From: Bacillota bacterium | GTDB taxonomy: Bacteria; Bacillota; Clostridia; Christensenellales; CAG-138 | Direction: 5' to 3' | Assembly (NCBI GenBank): GCA_023451115.1 | Contig: JAEXFV010000089.1 | Coordinates: 1-12,811, forward strand | DNA length: 12,811 bases | Part shown: positions 1 through 6,868 of the stretch, piece after piece | How positions within the stretch are numbered: position 1 is the stretch's first letter | Layout: each line of letters opens with the position of its first letter | The notes under the pieces: generated by a model | What the model was told of the DNA's origin: nothing | Database searches by the model: none | The model's input: the letters and a program-made list of their open reading frames with translations, nothing else | Translations under genes and position numbers: made by a program

Positions 1-391
1 CTCCAGTGGTGCATAGAGCACCTGCAACCATGCCGTCCCCTACCCCTTCATTTACCATCATAGCGGCAAAAAACAAAGGATTTTTCATCGTAGCGGCAGC
101 TTTCTCAGGCGTTACACCCTTTTCCTTCCGCATTTGATAGAACTTTTCGGTATAATCGGCCAAATCAGGGGACGTAGCCGGGTCAACAATGGAAACGCCG
201 TCCAAGCTTACACCCAGCTTTTCAGCGGAGGCTTTGATCTCTTGTTCATTGCCCAGCAGTGTTACATCCGCAATGCCCTCTTTTACAATAATAGCTGCCG
301 CTTGCACGGTCCGTTCTTCCGGCCCTTCTGGCAGCAAAATGTTTTTCTTGCAGCTTTTCGCTTTGGCTTTGATCCCATCCATCAACGACAT
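1..391 (-). CDS. pta: Phosphate acetyltransferase, N-terminal part (runs off left edge)
   Basis: Pta interconverts acetyl-CoA plus phosphate with acetyl phosphate plus CoA in the cytoplasm; with acetate kinase it gives ATP from acetyl-CoA in fermenters. The 130 codons present start MSLMDGIKAKAKSCKKNILL, followed by the family's LPEGPEERT segment (about residues 20-28), a TLLGN stretch (about residue 45) and PLFFAAMMV plus GMVAGA near the window edge, all typical of the Pta N-terminal domain. The family is about 330 residues, so about 60 percent lies outside the window. The ATG at 391-389 was chosen because GGAGAGG (407-401) sits 9 bases upstream. It is transcribed divergently from tmcAL; in many Clostridia pta is followed by ackA, a DUF177 gene and rpmF, which cannot be checked here. 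Identity is confident; malate/phosphate-acetyl family relatives are the only alternative. Confidence 0.94.
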   Translation of the reverse strand, partial: MSLMDGIKAKAKSCKKNILLPEGPEERTVQAAAIIVKEGIADVTLLGNEQEIKASAEKLGVSLDGVSIVDPATSPDLADYTEKFYQMRKEKGVTPEKAAATMKNPLFFAAMMVNEGVGDGMVAGALCTTG

Positions 392-450
392 TTCCGTATA
401 CCTCTCCTTCCATATTAGAAACCATGTATAATAATCGGTGAACCCTACAA

Positions 451-459
451 ATTATATCA
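451..459 (-). promoter_or_regulatory. Putative extended -10 promoter for pta
   Basis: On the minus strand the sequence reads TGATATAAT, a perfect TATAAT hexamer with the TGn extension of a SigA-type promoter. No convincing -35 hexamer lies 16-18 bases upstream, which is tolerated with an extended -10. Transcription would start near 444 and give a leader of about 50 bases before the pta ATG. A weak inverted repeat (CCATA at 462-466, TATGG at 478-482) lies just upstream, where an operator or the -35 would be; its significance is unknown. Confidence 0.55.
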
Positions 460-529
460 CACCATATAGCAAAACGGTATGGATAATCTGGAATTTTGCA
501 GGAAAAGCTGCGAAAAAAGAGTTTAGTTG

Positions 530-538
530 TGATACAAT
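530..538 (+). promoter_or_regulatory. Putative extended -10 promoter for tmcAL
   Basis: TGATACAAT matches the TGnTATAAT extended -10 at all but one position. There is no good -35 hexamer at the normal spacing. Transcription would begin near 545, giving a leader of about 35 bases before the ATG at 580. It is back to back with the pta promoter about 75 bases away and has nearly the same core sequence. Confidence 0.5.
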
Positions 539-579
539 GGGGCAAATAAATGGTTATCGTGCCAGGAAAGGGTGTTTTT

Positions 580-1788
580 ATGGAGGTTGCTGGCATCATC
601 GCAGAATATAATCCTTTGCATAATGGGCATTTGCACCATCTCCAATGCGCGAAGGACGCTACCGGCTGCAAGTATTGCATTGTGGTAATGAGCGGAGATT
701 TTGTGCAAAGGGGCGAGCCTGCAATTGCCGATAAAATGACTCGTGCACAATGGGCCTTGGAGGCAGGTGCCGATTTGGTTTTGGAACTGCCCGCAGTTTT
801 TGCAACAGGAAGCGCTGAACGTTTCGCATATGGAGGCGTAAAAGTTTTAAACGCTACCGGTGTATGCACTGCTTTATGTTTTGGCAGTGAAATTGCGGAT
901 ATGGAAACCCTGTCTCAAACGGCCCAGTTGCTGCAAATGCCGCCTTCGGGCTTTTCATCAGCACTGTCAGAACAGCTGGCTTTGGGAAAATCTTTTCCTA
1001 AAGCTCGTTATGATGCGTTGGAAGCATGCGGTGTTTCTTCGGACCTTTTAGCCGTTCTACGCACTTCCAATAGTATATTGGCTATGGAATATATCCGATT
1101 TTTGAAACAACTTGCACCCCAGATACGCCCCGTAGCCATTTCCCGACAGGGTGCGGGGCATGATGCCCCTGGCCTTTCCTCATTGTTTCCCAGTGCCAGC
1201 GCTATTCGTGCCGGAATAACGGAAGGCGACCAAGAGGTTTATTCTGCTGTGCCAATGTATGTAGCTGGCCGTTTTTCAATAGGAAAGATACCGCCGGTTG
1301 GTTTTGCCGAGGCAGCCCCATTGATACGTTATGCACTACTGCAATTGGATAAGGATGGGCTGAAATCCCTTCCCGATGTGCAGGAGGGTTTGGAAAATGT
1401 GCTGTATCGAGCCGTACGGCAATGTGAAAGCATCGACGAATTATTTGCGCTTATTAAGAGTAAACGGTATACCATGGCGCGCTGCAAACGCATTGCCATA
1501 AGCGCTCTTTTGGGGATCAATCGTACTTTGGCTGCCCTTTCCATGCAAAAGGAAGAACCATTGTATTTGCGTGTGTTGGGATTCCGTCATGAAGCCCGAC
1601 CGCTGGTTTCTGCCATTGCACGCCAAGGGACAGCGCCGCTTCTCATGCGCCGGGCCGACCTTGCAGCTTGCAGCCCAATCAGTCAGCAATTGCTGCAAAC
1701 GGATCGTAACGCCCACGATATTTATCGTTTGCTGTGCCCTGGGCAAGGCGTTGCGCGGGATTTTGCCATTCCGCCTTTCATAAGGTAA
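580..1788 (+). CDS. tmcAL: tRNA(Met) cytidine acetate ligase (YlbM family)
   Basis: TmcAL uses ATP and acetate to make N4-acetylcytidine at the wobble position of elongator tRNA-Met, via acetyl-AMP. The 402-residue protein has the family's N-terminal nucleotidyltransferase signature: NPLHNGH with the HxGH motif at residues 14-17, GDFVQRGEPA at about 39-48 and LCFGSE at about 99-104. SNSILAMEYI (about 163-172) and the PSASAIR segment (about 204-210) match the conserved adenylate-binding region. Length fits the family (about 400). An upstream in-frame ATG at 550 would add ten residues, but AGGAAAGGG at 564-572 lies at proper distance from the ATG at 580, and homologues begin at that MEVAGIIAEYNP sequence. 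It is divergent from pta and convergent with the patatin-like gene 23 bases downstream; no terminator hairpin is visible between them. Confidence 0.93.
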   Translation: MEVAGIIAEYNPLHNGHLHHLQCAKDATGCKYCIVVMSGDFVQRGEPAIADKMTRAQWALEAGADLVLELPAVFATGSAERFAYGGVKVLNATGVCTALCFGSEIADMETLSQTAQLLQMPPSGFSSALSEQLALGKSFPKARYDALEACGVSSDLLAVLRTSNSILAMEYIRFLKQLAPQIRPVAISRQGAGHDAPGLSSLFPSASAIRAGITEGDQEVYSAVPMYVAGRFSIGKIPPVGFAEAAPLIRYALLQLDKDGLKSLPDVQEGLENVLYRAVRQCESIDELFALIKSKRYTMARCKRIAISALLGINRTLAALSMQKEEPLYLRVLGFRHEARPLVSAIARQGTAPLLMRRADLAACSPISQQLLQTDRNAHDIYRLLCPGQGVARDFAIPPFIR

Positions 1789-1811
1789 AAACAGAACGGG
1801 AAAAGGATTGC

Positions 1812-2624
1812 CTATTGCAAAAGCGGGATGCCTCTTGCCTTCATTGCCTCTAAGATGGAGGGCAGCATCGCTTGCGCCTCCCTCCGCCCCTCCGCAATGG
1901 CTTCTTGTGCATGCTGCGTATCAAACCATTTCATGTAAGTCACCCTTGGGCATAAGAGCACATCTGCAATTTGGGTTCTCAGCTTGGTGATTTCCCGCTG
2001 CATAATGGATGTACTGCGGTCTACGATAGATAAGAAAGTAGGCCGTTCAATCCGCTCGATTTCCCCACGCCACCCTACGTCTACGCCAATGATAAGATCC
2101 GCTCCCATCTCCTGCAATTGTGAACAGGGAACACAGTCCAGCACGCCCCCATCTACACAAAGCCTGCCTTCAATACGCACTGGCGCAAATATTCCGGGTA
2201 TTGCCATGCTGGCCCGTACCGCTTCATACAGTTTTCCCGTGCTCAAAGTAAGCAGCTCCCCTGTTTCAATGTCTACCGCAGTGCAAACAAAAGGAATGTT
2301 TGTTTGATCAAATGTTTTATCATGGGTAAAAATGCGGATCAATTCCTGCATGCGTTCCCCGGAAATTAACCCGCCCCGCTGTGGTCTGGGAATATCCAGA
2401 AAATCCCGGCTTGTAACGGCGGAAAAATATTTCCCCAGCATCCCCATATCGCCGCCTACCGAGTATACTGCTCCTACAATAGCCCCTACGCTGGATCCTG
2501 ATACCAAGTGAATTGGAACATGGTTTTCTTTTAACACCTGAAGTACGCCAATATGCGCAAATCCCTTTACAGAACCTGCTCCCAGCGCAATTCCAACTTT
2601 TTTTTGATCGTCTTGATACGTCAT
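1812..2624 (-). CDS. ylbK: Patatin-like phospholipase, YlbK/RssA type
   Basis: This 270-residue protein belongs to the bacterial patatin family of serine lipid hydrolases, which use a Ser-Asp dyad. The oxyanion-hole glycine segment GAGSVKG is at residues 15-21, the nucleophile motif GSSVG is at 43-47 with Ser45, and the DGG motif carries Asp158. All three are intact, so activity is plausible, but the substrate is unknown. There is no signal peptide or membrane helix, so it is likely cytoplasmic or peripheral. An in-frame GTG at 2642 gives six more residues, but GGGAGG (about 2640-2635) lies ten bases before the ATG at 2624, which I prefer. The symbol rests on context: in Bacillus subtilis ylbJ, ylbK, ylbL and ylbM are neighbours, and here the gene lies between ylbJ and the ylbM homologue. 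Family assignment is firm; orthology is likely but inferred. Confidence 0.88.
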   Translation of the reverse strand: MTYQDDQKKVGIALGAGSVKGFAHIGVLQVLKENHVPIHLVSGSSVGAIVGAVYSVGGDMGMLGKYFSAVTSRDFLDIPRPQRGGLISGERMQELIRIFTHDKTFDQTNIPFVCTAVDIETGELLTLSTGKLYEAVRASMAIPGIFAPVRIEGRLCVDGGVLDCVPCSQLQEMGADLIIGVDVGWRGEIERIERPTFLSIVDRSTSIMQREITKLRTQIADVLLCPRVTYMKWFDTQHAQEAIAEGRREAQAMLPSILEAMKARGIPLLQ

Positions 2625-2782
2625 GGACGTACAACCTCCCACATATGGTTATAAAGGTGGTCAAAGCGATAAGCTTTGCACAAAAAGGGAAAGATCCAGA
2701 AAATTTTTGATTTTCAGGAGCAGCTTAGTTTATGGCTGCTGTCCATCTTTCATCCCATAAAAATAAGCTCGGAGGGAAACCG
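2625..2782. other. Divergent intergenic region ylbK / ylbJ
   Basis: This 158-base spacer must hold promoters for both genes. I found no hexamer pair close to SigA consensus on either strand. A CATAAAAA string at 2755-2762, the right distance before the ylbJ start, resembles a SigE -10 (CATACAAT) at six of eight positions but lacks a matching -35. A small inverted repeat (AAAGC, five bases, GCTTT) occurs at about 2663-2677. An ATG at 2732 is in frame with ylbJ but has no clear ribosome-binding site. Confidence 0.4.
2771..2776 (+). promoter_or_regulatory. Ribosome-binding site that fixes the ylbJ GTG start
   Basis: GGAGGG lies six bases before GTG 2783-2785, in the ylbJ frame. It is much better than anything upstream of the in-frame ATG at 2732, so the protein probably starts with the GTG, giving a mature-looking N-terminus that begins with a basic residue and a hydrophobic segment. 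Confidence 0.75.
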
Positions 2783-3898
2783 GTGAAACGGATCATTATT
2801 TTGGGCGCATTTACACTGTGCACCTTATTCATTATTTTTTCCCAACCTGCTATGTCCGCCGCCCAGGAAGCGCTCAGCCTTTGGTGGAATGCGGTTTTAC
2901 CTACGCTTTTCCCCTTTTTTGTATGCGCCACGCTGATTGAGCGAACCGGGGCTTTAACGTCCCTGGCTAACTTTTTGCAGCCTCTATCAAAGCGGCTGGG
3001 AATTTCCTGCTATGCGCTGCCCGTTTTGTTATTAGGAGGCGTTTCTGGATATCCTTCCGGGGCACGTTTGAGCGGTATGTTGTTGGAAAATCACACAATA
3101 TCTCCTCAGGAAGCGCAGCGGTTAGGGACCGTATGCAACCTTTGCAGCCCCATGTTCCTAATGGGCGCGCTATGCGCAGGGATGTTGCAAAACACCGGCC
3201 TATTTGCTCTATTCTGCATCGCGCATTATGGCAGCGCTTTGCTGGTAGCCATTGGATTGCATCTCCTTGCACCCCTTTCCCATTCTTTGCCGGCGCGCAT
3301 TTCCAGGGACTACGCCATCCCATTTCATAAGGCGCTGCCCGCTGCCCTCTCTGATGGCATTTTCGGCCTGATCAAAGTAGGCGGCAGCATCATTTTTTTC
3401 CTGGTACTGGCGCAATTGCTCAAAGAAACAAAAGTTTTGTTCCTTCTTGCCCTTCCGCTACAGGGGATATCCCCAGCACTTGCCCAGGCAATTCCAGGCT
3501 TTTTTTGTGGGCTACTGGAAATGACCGGCGGATGCCACCTATTATCGCAGGCGGAAATTCCGCTGCGATTATCCGTAAGCTTATGCGCTTTTTTAGTGTC
3601 TTTTGGTGGTTTATGCGTAATGACCCAGGCCATGGCTTTTTTAGAGTATCCCCATCCTGGCCGGTACCTGGCATCCAAAGCAGCGCAGGGCCTGTTAGCC
3701 AGCCTGCTGGCCTGGTTTTTACTCCCGCTTTTTCCAGGCGCAGCGCCTACTATGGCTATCCCCGAAACTCCTTATATGGCAAACGCACTTTCGGGGCTAT
3801 CCATGTTAATGGCCAGCGCATTAGGGATGGCCGTGGCTATGCTGCTGGCCGTATTTGCAAGGAAAAGCAGCCATAAGCGTCAATCCCGAAAGCAATAA
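2783..3898 (+). CDS. ylbJ: Sporulation integral membrane protein YlbJ
   Basis: This 371-residue polytopic membrane protein has at least seven hydrophobic segments spread over its length and a basic C-terminal tail (RKSSHKRQSRKQ). It carries nucleoside-recognition/Gate-type motifs seen in YlbJ: GGVSGYPSGARL (about residues 85-96), a CNLCSPMF segment, EMTGG in the second half and SFGGLCVMTQ near the end. In Bacillus subtilis ylbJ is a SigE-regulon gene required for heat-resistant spores; the transported substrate is unknown. Gate domains also occur in the SpmA/SpmB spore maturation proteins and in nucleoside transporters, but length, motifs and location beside the YlbK-like gene favour YlbJ. 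I chose the GTG start because of the GGAGGG at 2771; starting at 2732 would add 17 residues rich in polar side chains. It converges on rqcH with 29 bases between the stop codons. Confidence 0.87.
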   Translation: MKRIIILGAFTLCTLFIIFSQPAMSAAQEALSLWWNAVLPTLFPFFVCATLIERTGALTSLANFLQPLSKRLGISCYALPVLLLGGVSGYPSGARLSGMLLENHTISPQEAQRLGTVCNLCSPMFLMGALCAGMLQNTGLFALFCIAHYGSALLVAIGLHLLAPLSHSLPARISRDYAIPFHKALPAALSDGIFGLIKVGGSIIFFLVLAQLLKETKVLFLLALPLQGISPALAQAIPGFFCGLLEMTGGCHLLSQAEIPLRLSVSLCAFLVSFGGLCVMTQAMAFLEYPHPGRYLASKAAQGLLASLLAWFLLPLFPGAAPTMAIPETPYMANALSGLSMLMASALGMAVAMLLAVFARKSSHKRQSRKQ

Positions 3899-3927
3899 GA
3901 ATTCTGTCTTTGACGAACCGTAGAATA

Positions 3928-5691
3928 TCATTCCTTTGGCGCCAACTCATTCTGTGTCAGCTTTTTCACCATGGTTTCTTCGGGCGTAACATAAATAGTG
4001 CGGTTGGTGGTGTAAATCACCATCCCGGGTTTGGCGCCGGAGGGTTTCTTCACAAACTTGCGCAAGCAAAAATCTACTGGCACGGAAGCTGAGGACTGTC
4101 CCTTACTGTAATAAGCAGCAAGCAAGGCAGCTTCCCGCAAGGTTGCCTCCGGCGGCTCGCCATGATAATCCACAATAACATGGGAGCCGGGAATATTTTT
4201 GGTATGCAACCACAGGTTATCCCCCCCAGCAATCCGTAATGTAAGCGCATCGTTTTGCTGGTTATTCTTCCCCACCAAAATGGGAATACCCTCGGAAGAG
4301 AGAAACCGCATAGGTTGCGACTTTGGATGTTTAACGGGTTTCGTGTGGCCGTTCTCCCGCTTTGCATAGCCTTCGCGCTCCAGCTCTTCCCGGATCTCTA
4401 ACAGCTCAATGTCGGAACTGCATTTATCCAGATTATCCTGCTGGCCTTCCAGATAAGCGATTTCTTCCAGCGTTTCCCGACGTTGCTCTGCAGCCAAAGC
4501 CTTTGCCGACTTTCCTTTTTGATATTTTTTGAAATACCTCTGTGCATTTTCCTGCGGGGAAAGCCGTTCGTCCAATGGAACCAGGCAAACGCTGGGCGGA
4601 GTCGTATAATAATTTTCTAATTTAGCCACCTGCATCCCCCGCTTTAGCCCATGGAAGTTGGCAGTAATCAACTCTCCATACAGCCGCAGTTGATCCAAGC
4701 TTTCTTGCCCAGCCAATGCCTGCTCAAATAAACTGAGTTTTTTATAACACCGCTCCAAATGATTTTGCAAAACGCGCTGTAGTGAAGCGCTGCGTCTGCG
4801 GATGCGCTCCTGGACATCCCGTTTGCTATAATATACATCCAACGCTTGCGACATGGTGGGTTCAGACTGTAGTCTAGCTGCAGGCAATGCGGGCCGGAAG
4901 GGGTGCACCGCCACCACATCGCCAGCCTCATTGAATACCAAAGTAGGATCAAACTTTCCCAGAGCCGCATTTTGATAAAACATGAAGAGATAATGGGCTA
5001 ACGCCTGCCGATCTCCCTCGGCAAGGCGCTCTGCGCCAATATCCCCTTCTTCTATGCAGTTTTGGCACAACAGTGCAGCATAAACTGGCGAGAGGCCGGA
5101 GAATGCGCCGCTTAACAATTTGTGTATTCGCCCCGGTTGGGATAATACGCTGTAAAAATCCTGCTCTTCAGCTTGCCTGGGATCCAGTTTATCCTGGGCA
5201 GGCGGCGAAACATAGGTAAGCCCAGGCAACAGGGTACGCACGCTGGACATGCCTGGCCCAACGTGGCGGGCGCAATCCAGAATAACGCCCTTTTCATTCA
5301 CCGCTACAATATTGGAGTATCGGCCCATCAACTCAACAATCAGTCCGTATTTTGACAGATCCCCCAGTTCATTTTGTGCTTCAATGGTAAGATACATGAT
5401 CCGATCCATCCCGGGCTGCGTGATTTCCCAAATACGCCCCCCTGTCAGCCGTTTGCGCAACAGCATGCAAAACGAAGGCGGCTCCTGTGGGTTGGGATAT
5501 TGGGCATTTGTCAACTGTATCCGGCCGTTTTCCGGATGCGCAGAAAGGAGCAGCTTTTGATTGCTGCCCCCTACACGTATGGTTAGCAACAGAGCATCTC
5601 GCTCCGGCTGCTGCACTTTATCAATCTTTCCACCTACCAGCGTTTGTAGTTCACAGGTTATGGCCAGTAGGGAAAGCCCGTCCATGGACAT
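3928..5691 (-). CDS. rqcH: Rqc2-type ribosome quality control factor RqcH (NFACT/FbpA)
   Basis: RqcH binds stalled 50S subunits carrying peptidyl-tRNA and recruits tRNA-Ala to add an alanine tail that marks the chain for proteolysis. The 587 residues show the family order: NFACT-N (about 1-180) starting MSMDGLSLLAITCEL, with the Asp-Arg pair at residues 96-97 (PGMDRIMY) needed for alanine tailing in Bacillus subtilis (D97/R98); a middle region; charged coiled-coil segments (about 290-325 and 380-442); and the NFACT-R domain (about 463-571) with LVGKNNQQND and LWLHTKNIPGSHV. Older annotation calls this family fibronectin-binding protein. The ATG is preceded by AAGGAA, and the gene begins three bases after the YerC-type gene, so the two are probably cotranscribed. 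Length is close to the 570-residue Bacillus protein and nothing looks broken. Confidence 0.95.
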   Translation of the reverse strand: MSMDGLSLLAITCELQTLVGGKIDKVQQPERDALLLTIRVGGSNQKLLLSAHPENGRIQLTNAQYPNPQEPPSFCMLLRKRLTGGRIWEITQPGMDRIMYLTIEAQNELGDLSKYGLIVELMGRYSNIVAVNEKGVILDCARHVGPGMSSVRTLLPGLTYVSPPAQDKLDPRQAEEQDFYSVLSQPGRIHKLLSGAFSGLSPVYAALLCQNCIEEGDIGAERLAEGDRQALAHYLFMFYQNAALGKFDPTLVFNEAGDVVAVHPFRPALPAARLQSEPTMSQALDVYYSKRDVQERIRRRSASLQRVLQNHLERCYKKLSLFEQALAGQESLDQLRLYGELITANFHGLKRGMQVAKLENYYTTPPSVCLVPLDERLSPQENAQRYFKKYQKGKSAKALAAEQRRETLEEIAYLEGQQDNLDKCSSDIELLEIREELEREGYAKRENGHTKPVKHPKSQPMRFLSSEGIPILVGKNNQQNDALTLRIAGGDNLWLHTKNIPGSHVIVDYHGEPPEATLREAALLAAYYSKGQSSASVPVDFCLRKFVKKPSGAKPGMVIYTTNRTIYVTPEETMVKKLTQNELAPKE

Positions 5692-5694
5692 ATA

Positions 5695-6012
5695 TTATGG
5701 TTCCTTTTCTTTATTTTTTTCTTCCAGGCGATCCAGCATCCCTTGATATCCTCCCGCACCATAACTCAGGCAGCGGTTTACTCGGCTGATTGTGGCAGTA
5801 GACGCGCCCAAACGCTGGGCAATCTCCTGATACGTCACGTTGGATCGCAAGAGTTTTGCCACCTGCAAACGCTGGGCAATGGCATGTAATTCTGAAATGG
5901 TACACACATCTTCAAAAAAACGGTAGCATTCTTCCTGCGTTTTCAACATTACAATGACTTCAAACAATTCATCGATATCCTGGCTTTTTAATTTGGAATG
6001 AAATCCTTCCAT
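5695..6012 (-). CDS. YerC/YecD-family TrpR-related DNA-binding protein
   Basis: This is a 105-residue helical protein of the TrpR superfamily. The helix-turn-helix lies at about residues 60-85 (VTYQEIAQRLGASTATISRV), followed by NRCLSYGAGGY, a conserved YerC signature. Family members are about 100 residues and are thought to be transcription regulators; targets and any ligand are not established. The frame is open further upstream to 6078, but GGGAGG (about 6024-6019) lies six bases before ATG 6012, and homologues start near MEGFHSKLKSQDIDELFE, so the shorter form is preferred. It lies between a fumarylacetoacetate-hydrolase-family gene (19 bases upstream) and rqcH (3 bases downstream) on the same strand, so it may regulate this operon or simply travel with it. 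The tail EEKNKEKEP is highly charged. Confidence 0.9.
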   Translation of the reverse strand: MEGFHSKLKSQDIDELFEVIVMLKTQEECYRFFEDVCTISELHAIAQRLQVAKLLRSNVTYQEIAQRLGASTATISRVNRCLSYGAGGYQGMLDRLEEKNKEKEP

Positions 6013-6031
6013 GCAGCGCCTCCCGCTTTTA

Positions 6032-6790
6032 TCACCGCACAACATGGTTGCGCAGTACGCCAATTCCCTCCACTTCAACCTCTATGGTATCTCCAGGCTG
6101 CATAGGGCTGATTCCCGCCGGTGTACCCGTTGCAATGATGTCTCCAGGCAACAACGTCATCACCCGTGTGATATAATACACCAGCTTATCAATCTGATGC
6201 ATGAGCAGCTCTGTATTGGAGTTTTGCTTTACTTCACCATTGAGCCTGGATTGCACTTGCACATGAAATGGGTTTATCTCTGTTTCAATCCATGGCCCAA
6301 TGGGACAAAATGTGTCAAATCCCTTGCCTCTGGTCCACTGCCCATCACCCTTTTGTAAATCCCGGGCAGTAACGTCATTCAGGCAAGTATAGCCCAACAC
6401 CACATCCCGGAAATCCCCCATCGCTACATCTTTGCAACGCTTTTTAATAACAATAGCCAATTCCGCCTCATAATCCAGCCGCTTGCTGTCCGGTGGATAT
6501 ACGATAGCCTCCTCCGGGCCAATTACAGCAGTGCTGGGTTTTAAGAACAAAAGGGGCTCCGCAGGCACACCTTCTTTCATCTCCATGGCGTGGTCGTAAT
6601 AGTTTTTACCAATGCAAACAATTTTGCTGGGTTCTACAGGTGCGAGTAGCTTCACCTCGCTCAAGGAATAAGTGCGTGTTTTGTCTACAACCAATTCTCC
6701 AAAGGGATGGCACGCCAGCGGATATACCACATCGTCTTTCAGCTTTGCATAAAATACATTTTGGCCCTGCTGCACCCGGCAAATACGCAT
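6032..6790 (-). CDS. Fumarylacetoacetate hydrolase family protein
   Basis: This 252-residue enzyme of the FAH/2-keto-4-pentenoate hydratase superfamily belongs to a class that includes metal-dependent C-C hydrolases, hydratases, decarboxylases, acylpyruvases and oxaloacetate tautomerases. The FAH core is intact: IGKNYYDHA (about 60-68), metal ligands Glu108 and Glu110 in DYEAELAIVI, Asp139 in CLNDVTARDLQ, KGFDTFCPIGPW (about 156-167) and TGTPAGI (221-227). The N-terminal about 50 residues form the usual small domain. AGGAGG lies eight bases before the ATG, and a promoter candidate is at 6825-6852. The stop is followed at once by a second in-frame stop (TGA TAA). The substrate cannot be read from sequence; no aromatic-degradation genes are nearby, so a housekeeping oxaloacetate or acylpyruvate role is at least as likely. 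It is the first gene of the probable operon with the YerC-type gene and rqcH. Confidence 0.92.
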   Translation of the reverse strand: MRICRVQQGQNVFYAKLKDDVVYPLACHPFGELVVDKTRTYSLSEVKLLAPVEPSKIVCIGKNYYDHAMEMKEGVPAEPLLFLKPSTAVIGPEEAIVYPPDSKRLDYEAELAIVIKKRCKDVAMGDFRDVVLGYTCLNDVTARDLQKGDGQWTRGKGFDTFCPIGPWIETEINPFHVQVQSRLNGEVKQNSNTELLMHQIDKLVYYITRVMTLLPGDIIATGTPAGISPMQPGDTIEVEVEGIGVLRNHVVR

Positions 6791-6824
6791 TGTATTTTCC
6801 TCCTGTTCCCCTGGTTTTCTTTCT

Positions 6825-6852
6825 ATTTTACCAGTTTACTGCTTGAAAGCAA
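6825..6852 (-). promoter_or_regulatory. Putative SigA promoter for the FAH-yerC-rqcH operon
   Basis: On the minus strand TTGCTT (6852-6847), a 16-base spacer and TAAAAT (6830-6825) with a TGG extension make a reasonable SigA-type promoter. The start would fall near 6818, about 28 bases before the ATG. An inverted repeat (GCTTG, four bases, CAAGC; 6841-6854) overlaps the -35 element and could be an operator. The lack of a U-rich tract makes it a poor terminator for the upstream RNase gene, so read-through from that gene is also possible. Confidence 0.5.
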
Positions 6853-6868
6853 GCCTGCAGGTTACAAA

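Noticed and set aside
246..869. 207-codon open frame on the minus strand
   Set aside because: It overlaps pta in another frame and runs antisense into tmcAL; its translation resembles no family and both overlapped genes are certain.
1789..1811. Terminator between the convergent tmcAL and ylbK genes
   Set aside because: The 23 bases contain no inverted repeat; any termination must lie inside the opposing genes or be factor-dependent.
3899..3927. Terminator between the convergent ylbJ and rqcH genes
   Set aside because: Only GAATTCT and a short AGAAT/ATTC pairing are present, without a stable stem or T tract.
6841..6868. Hairpin after rng as a terminator
   Set aside because: The stem is only five pairs and is not followed by a U-rich run on the minus strand; it fits better as a possible operator.
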